Below are positions 6,720-12,607 of a stretch of 12,607 nt of DNA, in pieces. Both the position numbers and the translations under genes were made by a program. The first letter of the stretch is position 1. Each line of letters begins with the position of its first letter. A model generated the notes under the pieces. It made no database searches and was not told the DNA's origin. It worked only from the letters and a program-made list of their open reading frames with translations. Source of the stretch: an uncultured Megamonas sp. (lineage in GTDB: Bacteria; Bacillota; Negativicutes; Selenomonadales; Selenomonadaceae). The stretch is from contig USIX01000057.1 in NCBI GenBank assembly GCA_900554895.1, positions 1-12,607 on the forward strand, written 5' to 3'.

Positions 6720-7805
6720 TTGCGCACTGTAAAAGTTGATTTAGGTGACAAATCGTATGATATTATCATTGGACATGATTTAAAACAGCGGATAATTGAT
6801 TTTATACAAAGCAGAAAATTTTCCCGAAAGGCGCTGTTGATTACGGATACGAATATTGCACCGCTGTACGGCATGAAAATAAAGTCCGTTTTGGATAAAG
6901 CCGGGCTTGATGTTAAAACGGCGGTAATTCCGGCAGGTGAACAGTCAAAATCGCTGGCTTGTGCCGAAACTTTATATACGCAGGCTATCGAGCACGGATT
7001 GGACAGAAAATCCCCCGTTATTGCTCTGGGCGGCGGTGTAGTCGGCGATTTGGCCGGATTTATTGCAGCAACATTTATGCGCGGCGTACCGTTCATTCAG
7101 ATGCCGACAAGCCTTTTAGCTCAGGTTGACTCCAGTGTCGGCGGTAAAGTGGCGGTAAATCATGCACTGGGCAAAAATTTAATCGGTGCATTTTATCAGC
7201 CGCAGGCCGTATTCATGGATTTGGATATGATGCGAAGCTTGCCGCAGCGGGAAATTGCCACCGGGCTCGGTGAAGTGGTGAAATACGGATATATTTATGA
7301 TAAGGATTTTTATCAGTATCTGCTGAAGCATAAAGATGAAATATTGAGCCTGCAGTCGGAAGCAATCAGTCATGTAATCGCCCGTTCCTGTGAAATAAAG
7401 GCAGATGTTGTTTCGCAGGATGAAAAAGAGGCAGGGCTTCGGGCGATTTTGAATTTTGGCCATACACTGGCACATGCTATTGAAAAGGAAACACAGTACA
7501 AGAAATACAATCACGGTGAAGCTGTAGCTATCGGTATGGTCGGCGCCGCTAAAATCAGCGCCAAGCTCGGCATGATTGATGCAGGTACTGTCGATGATAT
7601 GGAAAAACTGCTTGAACTGTTAAATCTGCCGCAAAAGGCGCAGGGCTGTAAAGCGGAAAAAATCTATGCAGATATTTTCCATGATAAAAAAACCGTTAAC
7701 GGAACAGTAAACTGGGTTCTTCTGGAGGATATCGGCAAAGTACGTATATCCAAAGATGTACCGGAAAAAGTCGTTAAAGAAGCGATTGCTGAAATTTTAA
7801 TTTAA
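6720..7805 (+). CDS. aroB: 3-Dehydroquinate synthase
   Basis: AroB cyclises DAHP to 3-dehydroquinate, the second step of the shikimate pathway, using NAD+ and a divalent metal. The 361-residue protein has the NAD-binding loop LGGGVVGDLAGF (103-114), MPTSLLAQVDSSVGGKVAVN (128-147), and the metal ligands E185 (GLGEVVKYG), H248 (NFGHTLAHAIE) and H265 (NHGEAVAIGM). The start is TTG at 6720, immediately after the aroK TGA, with AAAGGG about 10 bases upstream. The ATG at 6716 is out of frame, and the upstream in-frame GTG at 6711 runs into TGA after one codon, so TTG is the only reasonable start. A strong terminator follows. Confidence 0.97.
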   Translation: MRTVKVDLGDKSYDIIIGHDLKQRIIDFIQSRKFSRKALLITDTNIAPLYGMKIKSVLDKAGLDVKTAVIPAGEQSKSLACAETLYTQAIEHGLDRKSPVIALGGGVVGDLAGFIAATFMRGVPFIQMPTSLLAQVDSSVGGKVAVNHALGKNLIGAFYQPQAVFMDLDMMRSLPQREIATGLGEVVKYGYIYDKDFYQYLLKHKDEILSLQSEAISHVIARSCEIKADVVSQDEKEAGLRAILNFGHTLAHAIEKETQYKKYNHGEAVAIGMVGAAKISAKLGMIDAGTVDDMEKLLELLNLPQKAQGCKAEKIYADIFHDKKTVNGTVNWVLLEDIGKVRISKDVPEKVVKEAIAEILI

Positions 7806-7810
7806 AATAT

Positions 7811-7856
7811 AATACCCCTTACAGTCATGAAAAATCGGCTGTCAGGGGTATTTTTT
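7811..7856 (+). terminator. Intrinsic terminator after aroB, between converging operons
   Basis: Arms 7811-7826 and 7837-7852 (AATACCCCTTACAGTC against GGCTGTCAGGGGTATT) pair with one mismatch and one G-U, around a 10-base loop. The downstream arm runs into TTTTTT at 7851-7856. It starts 5 bases after the aroB stop. The reverse strand has a weaker T-rich tail, so it may also stop transcripts from thiH, which ends at 7858. Confidence 0.9.
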
Positions 7857-7857
7857 A

Positions 7858-9072
7858 TTAAACGTAGATATATTCCGCCATTACCGGCTGAAGGTTTATT
7901 TTAAGCAAATCGTTATAAACTTCATCAACAGAACGCGTATCGGAAATTTCAAACTGGGCATCGCCTTTATCATTGTCGGGATTTTCATCGCTGTGTTCGC
8001 CGATGCCGGTACTTACTCCGGCGGAAATTTTCGTGGCGGCGATGTTGACGAGATTGTCACGTACTCGGGCGCATTCACGCGTGGATACGGTTATGCTGGC
8101 AAACGGCATGAACAGACGGTAGGCGCATACGACCTGCAGCAGCTGGCGTTCATGCACGTCCATCGGGTTGATTTTGTCGTTGTTGATGATAGGACGCAGG
8201 CGCGGGCAGGAGAAAGCAATTTCAGCCTGTGGATATTTTTTCTGCAGATAATATGCGTGCATACCCGTAGCCAGAGCATCTTTGCGGAAATCATCAAGAC
8301 CTAAAAGAGCGGCAAAACCGACACCGCGCATACCGCCTTTTAATGCCCGTTCCTGTGCGTAGAAACGGTACGGGAAAATACGCTTGTGTCCTGCCAGATG
8401 AAGCGTTTCGTATTTGTCTGAGTTGTACGTTTCCTGAAAAACAGTTACATAATCGGCACCGCATTTTTGCAGATAAGCGTATTCATCACTGTTTAACGGA
8501 TAAATTTCCAGACCGATTAAACGAAAATATTTTTTTGCGATTTTGCAGGCTTCGCCGATATATTCAACAGTTGATTTTTTGCGGCTTTCTCCCGTTAAAA
8601 TCAGGATTTCCTGCAAGCCGGACTTAGCGATAGCCGCCATTTCCTTATCGATTTCCTCATAATCGAGCTGAGCGCGTTTTATTTTGTTATGACAGTTGAA
8701 ACCGCAGTAAATGCAGTAATTTTCGCAGTAATTGGCAATGTAAATCGGTGTGAACATATAAATGGAATTGCCGAAATGCTTGCGTGTTTCCGCCTGCGCT
8801 CTTTGCGCAATCTGCTCCAAGAACGGCAGTGCGGCAGGAGAAAGCAGTGCTCTGAAATCATCAGGCGTGATATGGTCATGTTCAAGTGCCGCCTGTACGT
8901 CCTGTGCTGTATAGCCGTCGTAATCGTAGCTTTCCATGTCCGCTACGACTTTATCGAGAATATCGCTGTCGATAATTTCCATATCCGGCAGATACTGCAT
9001 GTGGTTTGTTCTGTTTTGTTTTAAATGTTCTTTTATCTCATCATTCAATATGCTTTCATTAACATGGTCCAT
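7858..9072 (-). CDS. thiH: 2-Iminoacetate synthase, radical SAM (ThiH)
   Basis: ThiH is a radical SAM enzyme that splits tyrosine into 2-iminoacetate and p-cresol, supplying the glycine-derived part of the thiamine thiazole ring in anaerobes. In its 404 residues the cluster motif is CENYCIYC (C116, C120, C123), within YIANYCENYCIYCGF. The GEIYPL-like segment LIGLEIYPL and FQETYN follow, as in ThiH. It is somewhat longer than the E. coli enzyme because of its N-terminus. It lacks the C-terminal cysteine cluster of the related hydrogenase maturase HydG, and it sits with thiS, thiF and thiG, so ThiH is the firm choice. ATG 9072 has GGAGG 7 bases upstream. It is last in the operon, 24 bases after thiG. 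Confidence 0.96.
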   Translation of the reverse strand: MDHVNESILNDEIKEHLKQNRTNHMQYLPDMEIIDSDILDKVVADMESYDYDGYTAQDVQAALEHDHITPDDFRALLSPAALPFLEQIAQRAQAETRKHFGNSIYMFTPIYIANYCENYCIYCGFNCHNKIKRAQLDYEEIDKEMAAIAKSGLQEILILTGESRKKSTVEYIGEACKIAKKYFRLIGLEIYPLNSDEYAYLQKCGADYVTVFQETYNSDKYETLHLAGHKRIFPYRFYAQERALKGGMRGVGFAALLGLDDFRKDALATGMHAYYLQKKYPQAEIAFSCPRLRPIINNDKINPMDVHERQLLQVVCAYRLFMPFASITVSTRECARVRDNLVNIAATKISAGVSTGIGEHSDENPDNDKGDAQFEISDTRSVDEVYNDLLKINLQPVMAEYIYV

Positions 9073-9096
9073 GATAATTCCTCCATATAGATTTTA

Positions 9097-9876
9097 TTAA
9101 TCCTGCAGATAACCGGTCAGTGGGGAAGAGGCACTGCTGCCTTTAGTTTTTACTCTGCCGAGTTTTGCTCTGTAGCCGAGACGGCCGGCCTGAATTGCAA
9201 GGCGGAAAGCGTGCGCCATAAGAGGCAGGTCTCCTGCCGTAGCGATGGCTGTATTTGCCATGATGGCGGTTGCACCCATTTCCATTGCTTCACATGCCTG
9301 GGACGGTCTGCCGATACCGGCATCGACGATAATCGGAAGGTCGATTTCATCGATAAGTATCTGGATAAATTCTTTTGTGGCAAGACCGCGGTTGGAACCA
9401 ATCGGCGCACCCAGCGGCATAATGCAGGCAGCACCGGCATTTGCCATATCGCGGGCAGCATTTAAGTCAGGGTACATATACGGCATTACGGTAAAGCCTT
9501 CTTTGGCGAGAATTTCCGTCGCTTTGATTGTTTCCTGATTATCCGGCAGCAGATATTTACTGTCGCGCATAATTTCTATTTTTACTAAATCGCTGTCACA
9601 GATTTCACGGGATAACCTGGCAATACGTACGGCTTCATCCGCATTTCTGGCACCGGATGTATTGGGAAGAAGCTTTACATTTTCCGGAATGAAATCGAGA
9701 ATGTTCGCCATACCGCCTACATTCACGCGGCGCAGTGCAAGCGTAACAATTTCCGCCTGTGCCTGTTCTACAGCGGCTTTGATTAATTCGTGGGAATATT
9801 TGCCTGAACCCAGAATGAAACGGGAAGTAAATTCATATTTGCCTAATTTCCAAGTATCATGTACATTTGTCATCAT
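9097..9876 (-). CDS. thiG: Thiazole synthase (ThiG)
   Basis: ThiG condenses deoxyxylulose-5-phosphate, 2-iminoacetate from ThiH and sulfur from ThiS thiocarboxylate into the thiazole phosphate of thiamine. The 259-residue barrel protein has FILGSGKY (20-27), TLALRRVN (45-52), LPNTSGA (70-76), LVKIEIM with the probable imine-forming K99, [13 protein letters not shown], and the phosphate-binding [11 protein letters not shown]. The start could be either of two consecutive ATG codons, at 9876 or 9873; AGAGG sits 6 bases before the first. It lies 11 bases after thiF and is co-transcribed with it. Confidence 0.97.
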   Translation of the reverse strand: MMTNVHDTWKLGKYEFTSRFILGSGKYSHELIKAAVEQAQAEIVTLALRRVNVGGMANILDFIPENVKLLPNTSGARNADEAVRIARLSREICDSDLVKIEIMRDSKYLLPDNQETIKATEILAKEGFTVMPYMYPDLNAARDMANAGAACIMPLGAPIGSNRGLATKEFIQILIDEIDLPIIVDAGIGRPSQACEAMEMGATAIMANTAIATAGDLPLMAHAFRLAIQAGRLGYRAKLGRVKTKGSSASSPLTGYLQD

Positions 9877-9887
9877 TTAAAACCTCT

Positions 9888-10517
9888 TTATTCTTCTAAA
9901 ATTAATTGTACTATCATATTGGCTTCGTGCGCTGCGCAAAGAGCGACGCGCGGAGCAGTGAGCGTTCTTTTCGTATCAAGACCGCTTTTCTCATCGCCGC
10001 ACAGATAAAAATTGCGCATGATTTTGCGGGTGTGAATGGCATTGCTGTCGCCGAAACCTGCCATGCCGCTACCGGCTACGAGTTTTTTGTCTGGAAACAG
10101 TTCCAAAACGGTATTGACGAGCATAGCTTTCGTTTCAGGCACATCAAATGCTTCACAGATGTATTCGTCATCTTTTAATAAAGCGGCGATATTTTTTTCC
10201 GTCAGTTTTACGCAGTCTTTTTTTATCTGCAGGTACGGATTAATCTGCAGAAGCTGCTCTGCCAGTGCATCCGTCTTATTCATGCCGAGATGGCGGATAA
10301 AATAATGCTGGCGGTTTAGATTGCTCAAATCGACTGTATCAAAATCAATCAGATGAAGCTGACCTATGCCGACACGGGCAAGTTGTACGGCTATATTGGA
10401 GCCCAATCCGCCCAGTCCCGCTACCGCAACTTTGGCGCATATAAGTTTGTCCTGATTTTCTTTTGTATGGCGGGCGCAAAGCACATTGTAAATTTCTTCT
10501 TTTGCCGGTGTTTTCAT
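9888..10517 (-). CDS. thiF: Sulfur carrier protein adenylyltransferase ThiF (short form)
   Basis: ThiF activates the C-terminal glycine of ThiS by adenylation so that sulfur can be loaded. In its 209 residues the nucleotide-binding GLGGLGS (34-40) is followed by LIDFD (56-60) and NLNRQ (66-70), all typical of the E1-like ThiF/MoeB fold. At this length it matches the short ThiF group found in anaerobe thiS-F-G-H operons and lacks the longer C-terminal zinc region of E. coli ThiF. ATG 10517 follows thiS by 5 bases. Its ribosome binding site GGAGG (minus strand, 10531-10527) lies inside the last glycine codons of thiS. Confidence 0.93.
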   Translation of the reverse strand: MKTPAKEEIYNVLCARHTKENQDKLICAKVAVAGLGGLGSNIAVQLARVGIGQLHLIDFDTVDLSNLNRQHYFIRHLGMNKTDALAEQLLQINPYLQIKKDCVKLTEKNIAALLKDDEYICEAFDVPETKAMLVNTVLELFPDKKLVAGSGMAGFGDSNAIHTRKIMRNFYLCGDEKSGLDTKRTLTAPRVALCAAHEANMIVQLILEE

Positions 10518-10522
10518 AAAGG

Positions 10523-10720
10523 TCAGCCTCCACCGACAAATGTTACGATTTCCAATTTGTCGCCGTCGGTAATCATGGTATTTTCGTATCGGCTTTTCGG
10601 CACGATATCACCGTTTTTTTCGACGGCTATGCGTGTTGTCGGATAGTTTTTCTGTGTAAGATAAGTTAAAATGCTTACATCGCATAGTAATTCTTCACTT
10701 TTTCCGTTTACTGTAATCAA
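10523..10720 (-). CDS. thiS: Sulfur carrier protein ThiS
   Basis: ThiS is a ubiquitin-like carrier whose C-terminal glycine becomes a thiocarboxylate, the sulfur donor for the thiazole ring. The 65-residue protein begins MITVNGKSEEL and ends DKLEIVTFVGGG, the flexible glycine tail the family requires; three glycines are present where two are usual. The start is TTG at 10720 with AGGAGG 7 bases upstream, just after the U-run of the upstream hairpin. It is the first gene of the thiS-thiF-thiG-thiH operon. Confidence 0.96.
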   Translation of the reverse strand: MITVNGKSEELLCDVSILTYLTQKNYPTTRIAVEKNGDIVPKSRYENTMITDGDKLEIVTFVGGG

Positions 10721-10739
10721 ACTTTTTCCTCCTTATACT

Positions 10740-10794
10740 AAAAAAGAGTTCACGAAAGAAATACACCCGCGGTGGTGCACCCCTTCATGAACTC
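10740..10794 (-). terminator. Second hairpin terminator between the TPP riboswitch and thiS
   Basis: On the minus strand, arms 10794-10774 and 10767-10746 pair along about 21 positions, with several G-U pairs and one bulge, around a 6-base loop; GAGTTCA/TGAACTC closes the base. TTTTTT follows at 10745-10740, then the thiS ribosome binding site. This has the form of an intrinsic terminator separate from the riboswitch terminator. The 5' arm can also fold into a small rival hairpin (10801-10788, TGAAC-AGGA-GTTCA), and AGAGTT at 10818-10813 can pair with AACTCT of the 3' arm. Confidence 0.7.
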
Positions 10795-10840
10795 CTGTTC
10801 AATCACTTGGTCAACTCTATTTTATTTTTTCGGATAAAGC

Positions 10841-10868
10841 AAAAAAGAGACGGCAAATGCCATCTCTT
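10841..10868 (-). terminator. Expression-platform terminator of the TPP riboswitch
   Basis: AAGAGATGGC (10868-10859) and GCCGTCTCTT (10854-10845) pair over 10 bases with one G-U, around a 4-base loop, followed by a T-run (10846-10841). It starts about 12 bases after the TPP aptamer, as expected for a riboswitch that stops transcription when thiamine pyrophosphate is bound. Confidence 0.9.
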
Positions 10869-10879
10869 CAAATTCAACT

Positions 10880-10968
10880 GTTATTCCTACGTTGGCATTA
10901 TCCAAATCAGGTATATGGGTCGAAGCTTATATCTTCCTCTCAGCCGGTCTACCAGCTCCCCGTATTAA
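10880..10968 (-). ncRNA. TPP riboswitch aptamer (THI element)
   Basis: Read on the minus strand, the conserved THI-box pieces appear in order: GGGGAGC, the stem GCTGG-TAGA-CCGGC, CTGAGAGG, ACCCATATACCTGAT, TGGATAATGCCAACG and TAGGAA. A small GAAG/CTTC stem lies between CTGAGA and ACCC. Together with the following terminator and the downstream thiS-F-G-H genes, this is an unambiguous thiamine pyrophosphate riboswitch that should switch the operon off when the cofactor is plentiful. Confidence 0.97.
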
Positions 10969-10980
10969 ATTTACAAATAT

Positions 10981-11009
10981 AATATAATTTATTTACGGCT
11001 GTTTGTCAA
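10981..11009 (-). promoter_or_regulatory. Promoter of the thi operon
   Basis: A perfect TTGACA (minus strand, 11009-11004) and TATATT (10986-10981) are spaced 17 bases apart, about 13 bases upstream of the aptamer. It begins about 17 bases after the eamA-family stop, so the thi operon has its own promoter. Confidence 0.85.
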
Positions 11010-11025
11010 TATGTAAAATCATGAT

Positions 11026-11883
11026 TTATTTATCAGTAAAAAACTGACTGACAAGCAGTGAACCAAAAATTAAGGCAGCACCAAGTCCTTGAATGGGGCT
11101 TATTGGTTTAGTGAGGATGAGCATGGATAATAATACGGCGGTAACAGGGTCGATATAGCTGAACAGTGCAGCTGTTTGCGCTGATAGATTTTGCAGCGAG
11201 GAAAAATACAGCAGATAAGCAAATCCCGTATGTATTATACCTACTGTCAGTAAAGGCAGCATAGAAACAATATCAATATACCAGTTGTTATTCTGAAAAG
11301 TAACATATGGCAATAAAATAAGCGCAGCAATTATTAACTGTGCAATGGTACTGTCCATAGCGGGAATATCATGTAAAAATTTATTGCTGATAATTACACA
11401 GGTGTAAAAGACTGCAGCACAGATGCCGTAGATAACTCCCTGCATACTGCCGACTCCTGAATTTAAACCGGTGAAGATATCGGCAAGCAGCATCAGGCCA
11501 ATAAGTGATAAGATTACACAGATTAATTTGCGTAATGTAAAGCGTTCACTAAGAAAAAATGGCGATACGAGCATGACAATGGTCGGTGCAAGATAATAAG
11601 TGAGCGTGGCAACAGCGATAGTTGTATAGTGGTATGCCTGAAACAGAAAAATCCAGTTAAATCCGATAGTACTGCCGGAAATGAGAAGAATAAGCGCATT
11701 TTTGCGGCAGGCAGAAAAATCGAAGGATTTTTTCATAAAAAACATGGCAGATAATAAAACAGCAGTGCCGATAAGAGCTCGCACCAGTGCAATCTGGGAA
11801 CTGGCAAGGTCGATATGGCGCACAAATAGGCCGATACTGCCGAAAATCAGCATGGCGGAAATATTTTTAAAAATTGCCAGCAA
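11026..11883 (-). CDS. EamA/DMT-family transporter
   Basis: This is an inner-membrane transporter of the drug/metabolite superfamily, with about ten hydrophobic helices in two repeated EamA halves (roughly residues 4-135 and 148-280). Examples are the first helix NISAMLIFGSIGLFV, TLTYYLAPTIVMLVSPFFLSE closing the first half, and FSYIDPVTAVLLSMLIL in the second; the AP and DP motifs before the last helices are family marks. I start it at TTG 11883, giving 285 residues: GAGGAG lies 8 bases upstream of it. The GTG at 11892 overlaps that ribosome binding site and is unlikely. The substrate is not predictable; amino acid or metabolite export is the family norm. It lies upstream of the thi leader but has no visible link to thiamine. 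Confidence 0.88.
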   Translation of the reverse strand: MLAIFKNISAMLIFGSIGLFVRHIDLASSQIALVRALIGTAVLLSAMFFMKKSFDFSACRKNALILLISGSTIGFNWIFLFQAYHYTTIAVATLTYYLAPTIVMLVSPFFLSERFTLRKLICVILSLIGLMLLADIFTGLNSGVGSMQGVIYGICAAVFYTCVIISNKFLHDIPAMDSTIAQLIIAALILLPYVTFQNNNWYIDIVSMLPLLTVGIIHTGFAYLLYFSSLQNLSAQTAALFSYIDPVTAVLLSMLILTKPISPIQGLGAALIFGSLLVSQFFTDK

Positions 11884-11915
11884 AATAACCACTCCTCGTT
11901 AAAAATATATAGTGT

Positions 11916-11924
11916 ATTATATCA
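11916..11924 (-). promoter_or_regulatory. Extended -10 promoter for the EamA-family gene
   Basis: The minus strand reads TGATATAAT (11924-11916), a perfect TATAAT with an extended TG, 33 bases upstream of the TTG start. A weak TTGTTT lies 15 bases further upstream. Confidence 0.5.
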
Positions 11925-11951
11925 TATTTTTATTATAAACAATTTTAATAG

Positions 11952-11980
11952 TCGATATTAATCTTTAAAAATGCTATAAT
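11952..11980 (+). promoter_or_regulatory. Promoter for the RNase HI gene
   Basis: TCGATA (11952-11957, 4 of 6 consensus) and TATAAT (11975-11980) are separated by 17 bases, and TGC precedes the -10 box as an extended element. It lies 41 bases upstream of the inferred start and is divergent from the transporter promoter. Confidence 0.65.
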
Positions 11981-12020
11981 CATTTGTACTGATTTAAATA
12001 ATACGGATGGAGGAATTATT

Positions 12021-12605
12021 ATAAAGAAAAAATTTTATGCAGTAAAAAACGGTTATCAGACAGGTATTTTCGATACATGGGCGCAGTGTCAGAAACAGGT
12101 ACGGGGATTTAAAGGCGCTCTGTTTAAATCATTTGCTACTTTACAGGAAGCGCAGGCTTATCTGCATGATGAAAAAGCGCCAGATACTGCTGAACAGGAT
12201 GATGACCGTTATTATATATATGTAGACGGTTCATATATAAACGGACGTTACAGCTGGGGTATGGTAATTTATCGCCGGGGAAAGCTGGTGGATACGTTCA
12301 GCGGTGCCGGCAAATCAGAAGATGCCAGCGAGCTTCATAATGTAGCGGGCGAAATAGAAGGTGCCATGGAAGCGGCCAAATGGGCAGCGGCTAACGGCGA
12401 GAAAATCGTCATCTGCCATGATTATATCGGTCTTTCCGAATGGGCAACAGGCCGTTGGAAGGCAAATAAGGATTTGACAAAATACTATGCACAGTTTATG
12501 AAACAATATATGGATTTGATTTCATTTAAGAAAGTAGCAGGCCATACGGGCGTGCAGGGCAATGAACTTGCTGATAAACTGGCAAAACAGGTTTTGGGTT
12601 TATAA
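12021..12605 (+). CDS. rnhA: Ribonuclease HI with N-terminal viroplasmin-like RNA/DNA-hybrid-binding domain; apparent ATA start
   Basis: RNase HI cuts the RNA strand of RNA-DNA hybrids. The 194-residue product has an N-terminal hybrid-binding (caulimovirus viroplasmin) domain at 2-49, KKKFYAVKNGYQTGIFDTWA and then VRGFKGALFKSF, and a catalytic domain at 63-194. The catalytic residues are D69 (YVDGSY), E111 (NVAGEIEGA), D134 (ICHDYIGL) and D185 (GNELADKLA), with H175 (AGHTGVQGN). The reading frame has no ATG, GTG or TTG near the beginning. ATA at 12021 stands exactly where the family has methionine, with GGAGG (12009-12013) 7 bases upstream. The first in-frame ATG, at 12261, would remove the binding domain and D69. 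The start is therefore a rare ATA (or the nearer ATT at 12018) or a sequence error. Confidence 0.88.
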   Translation: MKKKFYAVKNGYQTGIFDTWAQCQKQVRGFKGALFKSFATLQEAQAYLHDEKAPDTAEQDDDRYYIYVDGSYINGRYSWGMVIYRRGKLVDTFSGAGKSEDASELHNVAGEIEGAMEAAKWAAANGEKIVICHDYIGLSEWATGRWKANKDLTKYYAQFMKQYMDLISFKKVAGHTGVQGNELADKLAKQVLGL

Positions 12606-12607
12606 TG

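Noticed and set aside
7858..9072. HydG (hydrogenase maturase) rather than ThiH
   Set aside because: It lacks the C-terminal cysteine cluster of HydG and sits in a thi operon under a TPP riboswitch.
10746..10794. T-box riboswitch upstream of thiS
   Set aside because: ACCGCGG resembles the T-box core, but the UGGN tRNA-pairing bulge is not intact and fewer than 60 bases lie between the TPP terminator and this hairpin, leaving no room for a specifier stem I.
11016..11027. Perfect palindrome AAATCATGATTT at the end of the transporter gene
   Set aside because: It is short and AT-rich, overlaps the stop codon, has no U-run and no known regulator match; likely chance.
11884..11892. GTG start at 11892 for the EamA-family transporter
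   Set aside because: The GTG overlaps the GAGGAG ribosome binding site; TTG 11883 is correctly spaced.
12261..12605. Short RNase H starting at ATG 12261
   Set aside because: It would lack catalytic D69 and the hybrid-binding domain, both intact upstream in the same frame behind a good ribosome binding site.

Overview
The window comes from a bacterial chromosome of moderate-to-low GC. It looks like a Firmicute, and I lean towards the Negativicutes. The reasons are strong GGAGG-type ribosome binding sites, frequent TTG starts, a FabK-type enoyl-ACP reductase, a TPP riboswitch controlling thiS-thiF-thiG-thiH, a lipoprotein metal-binding protein, and RNase H with an N-terminal viroplasmin-like domain. 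The class assignment is inference from gene style, not a database match. I saw no phage genes, insertion sequences, CRISPR arrays, tRNA or rRNA genes.

Layout. Positions 1-2188 (minus strand) hold a metal-binding lipoprotein, holo-ACP synthase (acpS) and the start of the NAD(P)H-hydrate repair enzyme (nnr, cut by the window edge), tightly packed as one probable operon. Positions 2278-3225 (minus) hold fabK, with its own promoter and a long AT-rich terminator. Positions 3319-4878 (minus) hold a three-gene set: a metallo-beta-lactamase-fold hydrolase, an exported cyclophilin and a small GIY-YIG protein. A 173-base divergent promoter region separates this from the plus-strand shikimate operon aroC-aroK-aroB (5052-7805), which ends in a strong hairpin terminator. 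Positions 7858-10720 (minus) hold thiS-thiF-thiG-thiH, the sulfur-carrier and thiazole branch of thiamine synthesis. Upstream (10739-11009) lie a promoter, a TPP aptamer, its terminator and, unexpectedly, a second independent terminator-like hairpin. Positions 11026-11883 (minus) hold an EamA-family transporter. Divergent from it, an RNase HI gene (12021-12605, plus) ends the window.

The genes are mostly core metabolism: aromatic amino acid precursors, thiamine, fatty acid synthesis and carrier-protein activation, cofactor repair and metal uptake. I found no convincing undescribed multi-gene system. The points worth checking are at the level of gene expression: an RNase H gene with no ATG/GTG/TTG at its evident start (ATA lies there behind a good ribosome binding site), a second hairpin-terminator between the TPP riboswitch and thiS with possible alternative pairings, a 7-1-7 palindrome just upstream of the metal-binding lipoprotein, and a possible internal start that would yield a cytoplasmic form of the exported cyclophilin. 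Several starts were set away from the longest open frame on ribosome-binding-site evidence.
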